Shown here: positions 18,631-26,247 of the stretch, piece after piece
Layout: the number at the start of each line of letters is the position of its first letter
Position numbering within the stretch: the first letter of the stretch is position 1
Source of the DNA: Ardenticatenaceae bacterium
GTDB taxonomy: Bacteria; Chloroflexota; Anaerolineae; Promineifilales; Promineifilaceae
Direction: 5' to 3'
Assembly (NCBI GenBank): GCA_011525915.1
Contig: WYBM01000098.1
Location: 124,001 to 188,000 of the forward strand
Length of the DNA: 64,000 nt
Translations under genes and position numbers: made by a program
Notes under the pieces: model-generated
Databases searched by the model: none
Seen by the model: the letters and a program-made list of their open reading frames with translations, nothing else
Told to the model about the DNA's origin: nothing

Positions 18631-20097
18631 ATGAAGAAACTTCGGCTGCTTTTTATCACCTTCATCGCCTTTATTCTCATTGGCTGTGAGGGACAGAACC
18701 CGACTGCGCCTACACTGGCCATCACGCCCCTGGCTACACCGGTGGCTCAACTGCCCCCCACCTTTACGCCGCCAGCGCCGTCTGAACGTTTGTTCCCCAC
18801 ATTTCCAGCCGTGACCGTCACGCAACGGCCGTTACCTACCCAATCTACCAGCACCCCCATTCCCTTTGGCGACACCACTGTGGAAGTGCGGTATGTTATA
18901 CCAGCCCTGGGGTTAGACAGGCGTTTGCAGGGCAGCGTCAGCAGCCAGATCATCCTGGTAGATGAAGCAACAGGGCAGGCGGTCAAGCGCGCCAACCAGA
19001 GTGGTGTCTTGCTTGATCTGCAACAAATATTGCCAGATTTGCTGGTACCAGTCGTGCCTGAGGGCTGTGACACCTGTGTGCATATTACCTATAATTTGCC
19101 GTTTGCCAACTTGCATGGTGACGGATGGCTGCGCGATCCCGTCTTGTTGGCCAGCCTGGAAAATTATACCAGTGTGGCCCTGGGGCCACATTTTCCACCA
19201 GGGACCATCGCTGGCTTGCGGCGCAGCGCCTCACCCTTTGCCCCTGCCCATACTATTGCCGTTACAGAAGACGGCCTCTTGTATGTGTGGCTGGCCAATG
19301 AAAGCCAGGTGGGCGAACCAGTTGAAGCCGATCCGGGCCTGATCCAGATCATCACCGATCTTTCTGTAGAAGGACTGGCCCGGGAATATATCACCAACTG
19401 CATGGGCTCTCCGTTGGAATCACTCTATGTTCGTGGGGAGATTATTGGCATCGTTTGCCCGGAGTACACCCTACCCACGGCATTGCTGCCATTGTATGCA
19501 CGGTTAGACACGCTGTTGGCAGAGAAATTGGTGCAAAGTGAGGTCACGGTGGCCCGGCCTCCTACCGGGTTTCCGCTCACGGCCGTGTTAGACTACAACC
19601 GCACAGACGGCGCCCGCCTGACATTATATGCAGATGGCACGGCCGTAGTCCAAAGCCAGCGTGGTGAACAGGTGACGGCCGTTATTTCCCCTACACAAAC
19701 GCTCAGCCTGACCAATGAGCTTATCGCCACGGGCGCCGTGCGTACCGGGCTGAAAACCTTTCGGCCAGAAACCACAGAAGTTATCACCACAACCGGGGGC
19801 ATTACCACCACCATAACGACCACCCCCTTGCCTCCACGTACCCTCTTGTTGGTGCGCGGCCCGGCCGGGGTTTATGATGGCGAGTGGTTTAACTCTTTTG
19901 ATGCGCCGCAACTGGCCGCCCTTAATGCCCTGCTGACGCAGTTGCTCAACCCGGCCATTTCGTCTGAAGGTTCAGAAACACCGGCAGCAGAAGCAGGCAC
20001 AGGTACGCCAGCAGCCACCGAGACAGAAGCACCGGCAGCCACAGGCACAGCCACAGCGCGGGCTGCGCCGCCCTTTACGCCTACGCCAACACCTTGA
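18631..20097 (+). CDS. Lipoprotein of unknown function with Thr/Ala/Pro-rich tail
   Basis: 488 residues. N-terminal lipoprotein signal with lipobox LIGC (about residue 19), then a Pro/Thr-rich linker, two globular stretches (about 75-260 and 290-420), and a low-complexity C-terminus of Thr-Pro-Ala repeats (from PAAEAGTG). Two Cys in EGCDTCVHIT and one each in TNCMG and VCPEY could form disulfides. No family recognised. The start at 18631 (ATG AAG AAA) fits the signal peptide; a TTG two codons upstream is the alternative. Anchored on the outer face of the membrane. Confidence 0.8.
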   Translation: MKKLRLLFITFIAFILIGCEGQNPTAPTLAITPLATPVAQLPPTFTPPAPSERLFPTFPAVTVTQRPLPTQSTSTPIPFGDTTVEVRYVIPALGLDRRLQGSVSSQIILVDEATGQAVKRANQSGVLLDLQQILPDLLVPVVPEGCDTCVHITYNLPFANLHGDGWLRDPVLLASLENYTSVALGPHFPPGTIAGLRRSASPFAPAHTIAVTEDGLLYVWLANESQVGEPVEADPGLIQIITDLSVEGLAREYITNCMGSPLESLYVRGEIIGIVCPEYTLPTALLPLYARLDTLLAEKLVQSEVTVARPPTGFPLTAVLDYNRTDGARLTLYADGTAVVQSQRGEQVTAVISPTQTLSLTNELIATGAVRTGLKTFRPETTEVITTTGGITTTITTTPLPPRTLLLVRGPAGVYDGEWFNSFDAPQLAALNALLTQLLNPAISSEGSETPAAEAGTGTPAATETEAPAATGTATARAAPPFTPTPTP

Positions 20098-20171
20098 TAT
20101 GGCTGAGGACGGCCGTTTTTCACTTGCGACCAAGTTAACAAAAGTCTTCTTAATATTTACCGGGAGGATTC

Positions 20172-22163
20172 ATGACTGAGTACAATCTGGACTATCATCG
20201 TCTGGCCGCCAATACCATCCGTGGCCTGACCATGGATGCCGTACAAAAAGCCAATATCGGCCATCCCGGCCTGCCCATGGGCATGGCCGACGTGGCTGTT
20301 GTCTTGTGGACCCAATTCCTTACACACAACCCTCAGGATCCCCACTGGTTTAATCGTGATCGTTTTGTCCTGTCTGCCGGGCACGGCTCGATGCTGCTAT
20401 ACAGCCTGCTGCACCTGAGCGGGTATGATCTGCCAATGGCTGAACTGATGCAGTTTCGGCAATGGGGCAGCCAGACGCCAGGGCACCCCGAATATGGGCA
20501 CACGCCTGGCGTAGAGACGACCACCGGCCCCCTGGGCCAGGGAATCACCAATGCCATTGGCATGGCCCTGGCGGAAAAGTGGCTGGCCACCAAGTTTAAC
20601 CGACCTGGCTTTAACCTGGTTGACCATTACACCTACGTGATTGCCAGCGACGGTGACCTGATGGAAGGGGTATCTGGTGAGGCGTCATCGCTGGCCGGGC
20701 ATTTAGGGCTGGGCAAGCTGATTGTGCTGTATGATGACAACAAGATTACCATTGACGGCCGTACAGAGCTGACCTTTACCGAAGACGTACTGGCCCGTTA
20801 TGCTGCCTATGGCTGGTATACAGACGCTGTAGACGGGCATGAGCCATTGGCCGTTATGGCTGCTATCAAGCGGGCCCAGGCCGTAACCGATATGCCGGCC
20901 ATCATTGCCTGTCGCACACATATTGGGTATGGCAGCCCCCATAAGCAGGATACGGCTAAAGCCCATGGTGAGCCCTTGGGCGTAGAAGAGGTAGCACTGA
21001 CCAAAAAGAACCTCCAGTGGCCGCTGGAACCGCTCTTTTATGTAGCTGACGGGGTGGCTGAATTTATGGCTGGCAGCGGCGAGGCTCAGACAGCCTGGGA
21101 AGCATTATGGCGCCAATACCAGGCAGAATACCCTGAAATGGCAGCCGAATTTAACAAACACCTTCATGGTGAATTGCCGGCAAATTGGGATGATATGATG
21201 CCCACGTTTGAAGTGGGTCAAGCCCTGGCAACCCGGGCGTCTTCGGGCATGGTTTTAAATGCCCTGGCACCCCATGTGCCCTATCTCTTGGGCGGTTCTG
21301 CTGATCTGTCTGGTTCCAATAACACCAAACTGAAGGAAGTTGCCCCACTTTCACCTGATGATTTTTCTGGTCGTTACATTCACTTTGGCGTGCGTGAACA
21401 TGGCATGGGGGGCATCATGAGTGGGATGGCCCTGCATGGTGGGGTACGGCCGTATGGCGGCACCTTCCTCGTTTTTTCTGACTATATGCGTGGCGCCATT
21501 CGCCTGGCAGCCATGATGGGCCTGCCTGTCATTTATGTCTTTACCCATGACAGCATTGGCCTGGGTGAAGATGGCCCTACCCACCAGCCTGTCGAACATC
21601 TGATGAGTTTGCGGGCCATACCAAACCTGACGGTGATACGGCCATGTGATGCCGTTGAAGTGGCTGAAGCCTGGAAGGTGGCCCTGGAAAACAAAACTGG
21701 CCCAACCGCGCTTGTGCTTACCCGCCAGGGCGTGCCCACACTCAGCCACATCCAGTCACAGAGTACCGGCAGTGTGGCCCAGGGTGCTTATGTGATCAAA
21801 CAGCCCGTCAAGCCGCCCCAGGTGCTGCTCATCGGTACGGGGTCAGAAGTGCATATTGCTCTGGAAGCGGAAAAGCTGCTGGGGGAGCAAGGGGTAAGTG
21901 CCCAAGTTATCTCTATGCCTTCCTGGGAACTGTTTGCGGCACAGCCCGCTGCCTATCGTCACACGGTGCTGCCCCCTGACATCCAGGCACGTGTTTCCAT
22001 TGAAGCTGGTGTGACCCTGGGTTGGGAACGTTATATTGGGGATGCGGGCAAAGCTGTGGGCCTGGACCGCTTCGGAGCCTCTGCCCCCTATAAAACCATT
22101 TATGAAAAGCTGGGCCTGACACCGACGGCCGTGGCCGCCGCAGCCCTGTCTCTGATAAGGTAA
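20172..22163 (+). CDS. tkt: Transketolase
   Basis: 663 residues, full-length transketolase. [17 protein letters not shown] in the N-terminal TPP domain; thiamine-diphosphate binding stretch [25 protein letters not shown] with [10 protein letters not shown]; the middle domain with [19 protein letters not shown] and [21 protein letters not shown]-terminal domain from about residue 535. It moves two-carbon ketol units between sugar phosphates in the pentose phosphate pathway. GGGAGG precedes the ATG by 6 nt. It is followed by rpe after a perfect palindrome, so both act in the same pathway. Confidence 0.97.
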   Translation: MTEYNLDYHRLAANTIRGLTMDAVQKANIGHPGLPMGMADVAVVLWTQFLTHNPQDPHWFNRDRFVLSAGHGSMLLYSLLHLSGYDLPMAELMQFRQWGSQTPGHPEYGHTPGVETTTGPLGQGITNAIGMALAEKWLATKFNRPGFNLVDHYTYVIASDGDLMEGVSGEASSLAGHLGLGKLIVLYDDNKITIDGRTELTFTEDVLARYAAYGWYTDAVDGHEPLAVMAAIKRAQAVTDMPAIIACRTHIGYGSPHKQDTAKAHGEPLGVEEVALTKKNLQWPLEPLFYVADGVAEFMAGSGEAQTAWEALWRQYQAEYPEMAAEFNKHLHGELPANWDDMMPTFEVGQALATRASSGMVLNALAPHVPYLLGGSADLSGSNNTKLKEVAPLSPDDFSGRYIHFGVREHGMGGIMSGMALHGGVRPYGGTFLVFSDYMRGAIRLAAMMGLPVIYVFTHDSIGLGEDGPTHQPVEHLMSLRAIPNLTVIRPCDAVEVAEAWKVALENKTGPTALVLTRQGVPTLSHIQSQSTGSVAQGAYVIKQPVKPPQVLLIGTGSEVHIALEAEKLLGEQGVSAQVISMPSWELFAAQPAAYRHTVLPPDIQARVSIEAGVTLGWERYIGDAGKAVGLDRFGASAPYKTIYEKLGLTPTAVAAAALSLIR

Positions 22164-22199
22164 TGAGGTGATGAGGTGACATGTCACCTCATCACCTCA
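22164..22199. repeat. Perfect 36-bp palindrome between tkt and rpe
   Basis: Directly after the tkt stop codon. Each 18-nt arm reads TGAGGTGATGAGGTGACA and its exact complement, meeting at GACA/TGTC with no loop. Each arm is itself a near-duplicated GAGGTGAT word. There is no T-run, so it is not a classic terminator. As RNA it would make a long hairpin in the tkt-rpe message. Confidence 0.85.
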
Positions 22200-22203
22200 A
22201 TGG

Positions 22204-22893
22204 ATGATTATGGCTGAAATTATGATAGCGCCCTCCATTCTGGCAGCAGACTTTGCCCGGTTGGAGAGCCACGCACAAGAGGCGGTTGCCGCCGGGGCCG
22301 ATTGGCTGCATGTGGATGTGATGGACGGTCACTTTGTGCCCAACATCTCCTTTGGACCGGTGGTGGTGAAGGCCTTACGGCCGTTGGCCCAGGCGACCAA
22401 CACCCTTCTGGATGTTCACTTGATGATTAAAAACCCTGACCAATACCTGGCGGCTTTTGCCACGGCCGGGGCCGGGCGGCTGACCGTCCACGTCGAATCT
22501 ACCCAGCATTTACACCGTACGGTGCAGGCTATCAAAGCATTAGGTGTGAAAGCAGGTGTTACCTTAAACCCGGCCACGCCGCTGGGTACCCTGGAAGAAA
22601 TTTTGCCGGAAGTGGATCTGGTGCTGGTGATGTCTGTGAATCCGGGGTTTGGCGGGCAAACATACATCCCCGCCAGTACAGACAAAATCCGGCGGCTGCG
22701 GCAGATGTTAAACGCCGTAAACTCCACGGCCTGGTTAGAGGTAGATGGGGGGATTGAACCTCAGAATGCGGCTGAGGTGGTGGCAGCGGGCGCAACGGTT
22801 TTGGTGGCCGGCAGCGCCATCTTTCATGGCCCTAAATCTGTGGCGGCGAACATGGCTGCTTTGCGCACGGCCACGGCCGTCTTGTCCACCTAG
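22204..22893 (+). CDS. rpe: Ribulose-phosphate 3-epimerase
   Basis: 229 residues, TIM barrel. The landmarks are all there: IAPSILAADFARL at the start, HVDVMDGHFVPNISFGP (metal His and catalytic Asp), VHLMIKNPD, VMSVNPGFGGQ, LEVDGGI (second catalytic Asp) and the phosphate-binding VLVAGSAIF. It interconverts ribulose-5-phosphate and xylulose-5-phosphate, feeding transketolase encoded just upstream. Start may be the ATG at 22204 or the in-frame ATG at 22210. Confidence 0.96.
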   Translation: MIMAEIMIAPSILAADFARLESHAQEAVAAGADWLHVDVMDGHFVPNISFGPVVVKALRPLAQATNTLLDVHLMIKNPDQYLAAFATAGAGRLTVHVESTQHLHRTVQAIKALGVKAGVTLNPATPLGTLEEILPEVDLVLVMSVNPGFGGQTYIPASTDKIRRLRQMLNAVNSTAWLEVDGGIEPQNAAEVVAAGATVLVAGSAIFHGPKSVAANMAALRTATAVLST

Positions 22894-22894
22894 T

Positions 22895-22990
22895 GCCAGT
22901 CATCAGAAGTCAGTGGTCAGTAATCAGTGGTCAGTAATCAGTGGTCAGTAATCAGTGGCCAGCACTGAAAACTGTATACTGATGAGTGAA
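22895..22990. repeat. TCAGTNN heptamer array, then inverted copies
   Basis: Downstream of rpe, the heptamers TCAGTGG and TCAGTAA alternate (three rounds of TCAGTAATCAGTGG). They are followed by ACTGAAAACTGTATACTGA, the opposite orientation. The transcript could fold as a long hairpin. One of four such intergenic arrays in the window. Confidence 0.85.
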
Positions 22991-23059
22991 AACGGATGCT
23001 AGGTAACGGCCGCTCCAGAGGTGACCGTTACCCAGCAGGTTGTTGTGTTTAGACGCTCA

Positions 23060-23875
23060 CTATGGTTGAACGACGTTAGCTACCAGGTCGATTTCAATAA
23101 TGACTTCATCACTTACATTGGCTACACCGGGGACTTCAGGGATTTGCAGATCGTAATCCTCACGTAAAACTTGTGTCACGGCAGACCCTTCCAGGCGGTC
23201 TGCGGTAATGGGTGTGGCGGTTACGGTAAAGGTAGCTTCTTGTGTAATATCACGAATGGTCAGTTCCCCCACAATTTCAAAGGTCACTTCCTGGCCGATC
23301 TCCACGTTTTCTGGCAGGCCATTCACGGCCGTTGGTGTGAAGGTGATAAATTCGTATTGATCGGTATTAAGGATGCGGTTACGCACGGCATTGTTGCGGA
23401 AATCATTGTCAGTGAGCAAGGTACGGGCGTTAACCTGAATAATACCCACCTGAACGGTGGAAAGATCACGGAAGTTGGCCGCAATCTGCCCGGCTACCTG
23501 GTTGGTGATGCCAATAACCGTATTTGGCGAACCGCGTAACTCTTCGTCAATGATAAAGCGTACTTCAGACTCATCTGGGCTGATTTCAAAGAGAAGCAGC
23601 TCACCAGGGTCGGCGGTGGGTTCCGGGGTGGTGGTAGGGGGCTCAGCGGTGGGCTCCGGGGCGGTAGCTTCGGCTGCTGGCGTTTCTGTGGGTGGCGGAT
23701 CTGTAGGCGCTGTGGTAGGTATGGTTGTGCTTGTAGGCAGCTCCAAGGGGATGGCGGCTATGGGCTCGCTGGCCTCTTGTGGTGAGCGTAATACAAAGTA
23801 CCAGATGGCGCCAATGACGATCACCCCTATACCTGCCAGAATCAGGCCCCCAATCAACGTGCGGTCTCGGTTCAT
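23060..23875 (-). CDS. Membrane-anchored YceI-domain protein
   Basis: 271 residues. A single N-terminal membrane segment (LIGGLILAGIGVIVIGAIWYFV), then a Thr/Pro/Glu-rich linker of about 60 residues (PTSTTIPTTAPTDPPPTETP and on), then a YceI domain of about 180 residues: FEISPDESEVRFIIDEELRG, VTNQVAGQIAANFRDLS, RNNAVRNRILNTDQYEFITFTPT, GELTIRDITQEATF. Probably binds a lipid or isoprenoid outside the cell, unlike the cytoplasmic YceI at 12938. Own transcription unit. Confidence 0.88.
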   Translation of the reverse strand: MNRDRTLIGGLILAGIGVIVIGAIWYFVLRSPQEASEPIAAIPLELPTSTTIPTTAPTDPPPTETPAAEATAPEPTAEPPTTTPEPTADPGELLLFEISPDESEVRFIIDEELRGSPNTVIGITNQVAGQIAANFRDLSTVQVGIIQVNARTLLTDNDFRNNAVRNRILNTDQYEFITFTPTAVNGLPENVEIGQEVTFEIVGELTIRDITQEATFTVTATPITADRLEGSAVTQVLREDYDLQIPEVPGVANVSDEVIIEIDLVANVVQP

Positions 23876-23996
23876 GTTATCTCCTCGCTTTTACATTTGG
23901 TGGAATAAGTTATTGAATGTGGCGTATTGTAGGGGGTAAAAAAGAGCGGCTCAAGGGGGCAGACGGCCGTCTTATGGTTTTCACATCTTAACCTCA

Positions 23997-24017
23997 CCGG
24001 AGGTTTTAAACCTCCGG
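23997..24017. terminator. Hairpin after the Crp/Fnr gene
   Basis: CCGGAGGTTT and AAACCTCCGG meet with one base between, giving a 10-bp stem, just past the stop of the minus-strand Crp/Fnr gene (24023). No clear U-tract, so it may only be a stabilising hairpin. Confidence 0.45.
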
Positions 24018-24022
24018 CGGGG

Positions 24023-24775
24023 TCAGGCAGTGATCTGGGCGCGCAGGGCAGCGGGGTCCAGGATGATGATACGGCCGTTTTTTAGCACTATCCAATCACG
24101 CTGGCGGAAGTCACGCAGGGCTTTGTTGGTGCTTTCGCGGGTGGCGCCAATCAGGCTGGCCAGTTGGGTTTGGGTGAGTGTGGTGTTGATGGAGACGCCG
24201 GCCGGTTCTACGCGGCCGTAATCTTGAGCCAGTTCCATTAACTTCCGCGCCAGCCGTTGTGGTACCGGCAGCGAGGTGAGTGTATCAATTTGCCGCGTGT
24301 TGTGGCGTACTTTACTGCTGAGTTCTTGCATAAAGTTTAACGCCAGCTGTGGGTAGTGCCGCATATGGTCACGGAATGCTTCGCGGTTCATGGTATATAA
24401 AATTGTGGGCTCCATAGCAATGGCCGTCGCAGAGCGGGGCAAGCCGTCAATGACGGCTAACTCGCCAAATATATCTCCGGGGCGGCCCAGTAAAATCACC
24501 GATGTTTCTGTGCCATCCAGGCCATTGATGAAAATGCGTACCTGGCCAGACTTCACCAGATACAAGGTGTGGCCAGGATCGCCCTGGTGAAAGACGATCT
24601 CCCCTTGCGCATAGTGCCGTTCTATCACATCCTGGCAAATGCGCTGTAATATCATGTCGTTTAAACTACTAAACAATACAGTTTCTTTAAGAAAATCACG
24701 CATATTCATACGGCCGTCCATTTTAGCCGATAATTGGGGTATATGGATCATTGGTTGGGTGATATTCATGATCAT
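24023..24775 (-). CDS. Crp/Fnr-family transcriptional regulator
   Basis: 250 residues. A cyclic-nucleotide-binding-type barrel (GEIVFHQGDPGHTLYLVKSGQVRIF, GRPGDIFGELAVIDGLPRSATAIA) is followed by a dimerisation helix and a winged HTH (LTQTQLASLIGATRESTNKALRDFRQRDWIVLKNGRIIIL). The FGELA...RSATA part keeps the phosphate-binding pattern of cAMP-type sensors. There is no N-terminal Cys cluster, so it is not an Fe-S Fnr. Several in-frame ATGs exist (24775, 24769, and further inside before MNMRDFLKE). Confidence 0.92.
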   Translation of the reverse strand: MIMNITQPMIHIPQLSAKMDGRMNMRDFLKETVLFSSLNDMILQRICQDVIERHYAQGEIVFHQGDPGHTLYLVKSGQVRIFINGLDGTETSVILLGRPGDIFGELAVIDGLPRSATAIAMEPTILYTMNREAFRDHMRHYPQLALNFMQELSSKVRHNTRQIDTLTSLPVPQRLARKLMELAQDYGRVEPAGVSINTTLTQTQLASLIGATRESTNKALRDFRQRDWIVLKNGRIIILDPAALRAQITA

Positions 24776-24783
24776 TTCCAGGT

Positions 24784-24805
24784 GGGGAGATTGTTAAATC
24801 TCCCC
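24784..24805. terminator. Hairpin between DUF3307 gene and Crp/Fnr gene
   Basis: GGGGAGATT and AATCTCCCC with a GTTA loop (9-bp stem), lying between the stop of the minus-strand membrane gene (24814) and the Crp/Fnr start. It may end the upstream transcript or fold in the Crp/Fnr leader. Confidence 0.45.
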
Positions 24806-24813
24806 TACCACAA

Positions 24814-25503
24814 TTACATGCTCCCAAATACCAACCCAACCATGACAGCCAGGGTAACGCTGGTAAGGAGTTCCGCCAGGTATACGGCCGTTTGTTCTGT
24901 TTCTGCCCGTCGTGGCCATTCCATCATCAACCGAGGCAGTATCACCAGCGGCGCCAGGTAAAACTGGCCCAAGGCCACAAAGGTAACAATAAGCAAACGT
25001 TCTAACATGGCCGGGTATTTATCCTGGCCGCTAAACTCTGGCGGCCCCCCTTTCACCAACCCATAGGCGGCAAATTTCACCACGACCCAGGCTGGCATGG
25101 TCACAAAGGCGTAGCCGAGCAGGTACAACATCAACTGCTCGCTCTGCAGCCCGGCGGCCAGGCCAACGGTCAGGATGCCCATATCCAGGTACCCTCCCCC
25201 GACCAGCGCCAGGAAAATAACTGCCATATGCATGCTCTGGTCTACGGTAAAGCGACCGAGCGGGGTGATCGGTAATTTATATCGCAGGCCGAAGGCATCT
25301 ATGAGAAAGTGCATGAAGCTGATAAAGAATGCCCAGGGCAGGAATGTAGTGTCTACCAGGGCGGCAAAAAGCAGGGTCACGGCCGTAACCACCAGGCAAT
25401 GTACCAGAACGCCTGTCATCGCACGCGCTTTCCAGGCGGCCAATGTGTTCCACTGCAAAATGTAATCACCAACCAGATGAGCCAAAATCATTGCCATAAC
25501 CAT
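24814..25503 (-). CDS. DUF3307 membrane protein
   Basis: 229 residues from the ATG at 25503, which has GGGAGGG 8 nt upstream; the open frame continues further up to 25572 but without a ribosome site. The start MILAHLVGDYILQWNTLAAWKA and FISFMHFLIDAFGLRY are typical of the DUF3307 family (His/Asp in the first helices). About six membrane helices. Function unknown. Confidence 0.82.
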   Translation of the reverse strand: MVMAMILAHLVGDYILQWNTLAAWKARAMTGVLVHCLVVTAVTLLFAALVDTTFLPWAFFISFMHFLIDAFGLRYKLPITPLGRFTVDQSMHMAVIFLALVGGGYLDMGILTVGLAAGLQSEQLMLYLLGYAFVTMPAWVVVKFAAYGLVKGGPPEFSGQDKYPAMLERLLIVTFVALGQFYLAPLVILPRLMMEWPRRAETEQTAVYLAELLTSVTLAVMVGLVFGSM

Positions 25504-25796
25504 TATCGGGCCCTCCCTTGAGTGTGGGTTTCTTGCTATTTTTACTGGTTTGGGGCTGGCTGCTCCCAGCACCGTTTGATCGTTACATGATTAGCATACG
25601 CCATTGCTGGCAGCGCCGCTGTGAAATCCGTCACAACGAGACAGAAATGGGTGCGTTTGTGGACCTTTGGCCACTTGCCCATGCCCGCTGATTTGCCTAT
25701 CATTGGCCTGAGTTCCGGTAGACACCCGGTGTATGGGGTGGCATGTTATCAGCGTTAACCGGTTCACGAATCTAAAGCTCATTGGAGGTTATACAC

Positions 25797-26198
25797 ATGC
25801 GTAAGTGGGGTTTGTCCATGTTTTTCATGGGGGTTTTACTCTGGTGCCTGGCCGCTTGTGGCAGCGGAGGAGCGCTGCCACTCCGGTCTGTGGGTGATGT
25901 GGCGAATGGTGAGAAGCTTTACAACCAGCCTATGGCCAACGCCCCTGGCTGTTACAGCTGCCACTCATTGGATAAGGGGGTCACTATGGTAGGTCCGTCT
26001 CACTTTGGGGTGGGTGCCCGGGCGGAAACGGCCGTACCCGGCCAAAGTGCCGAGGATTACCTGCGGGAATCCATTATTAACCCCAACGCGCACCTTACGG
26101 AGGGCTTTGCCGCTGGCGTTATGTACCAGAACTATGGCACCGCTTTGTCTGAGAAGGAGATAGATGACCTGGTGGCCTATTTAATGACTTTGAAATAA
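25797..26198 (+). CDS. Small c-type cytochrome, lipoprotein
   Basis: 133 residues from the ATG at 25797, 8 nt after GGAGG. The lipobox LAAC at about residue 20 implies lipid anchoring outside the membrane. A single haem site CYSCH (about residue 53) and a candidate axial Met in GVMYQNYGT near 112. Compact class I cytochrome c domain ending in DDLVAYLMTLK. Likely a soluble-face electron carrier of a respiratory chain. The partner is not encoded next door. Confidence 0.92.
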   Translation: MRKWGLSMFFMGVLLWCLAACGSGGALPLRSVGDVANGEKLYNQPMANAPGCYSCHSLDKGVTMVGPSHFGVGARAETAVPGQSAEDYLRESIINPNAHLTEGFAAGVMYQNYGTALSEKEIDDLVAYLMTLK

Positions 26199-26247
26199 AT
26201 GCCATGGGTAAGCCGCCACCCGTGTGACCGGAGGGCAGCTTACGCCT

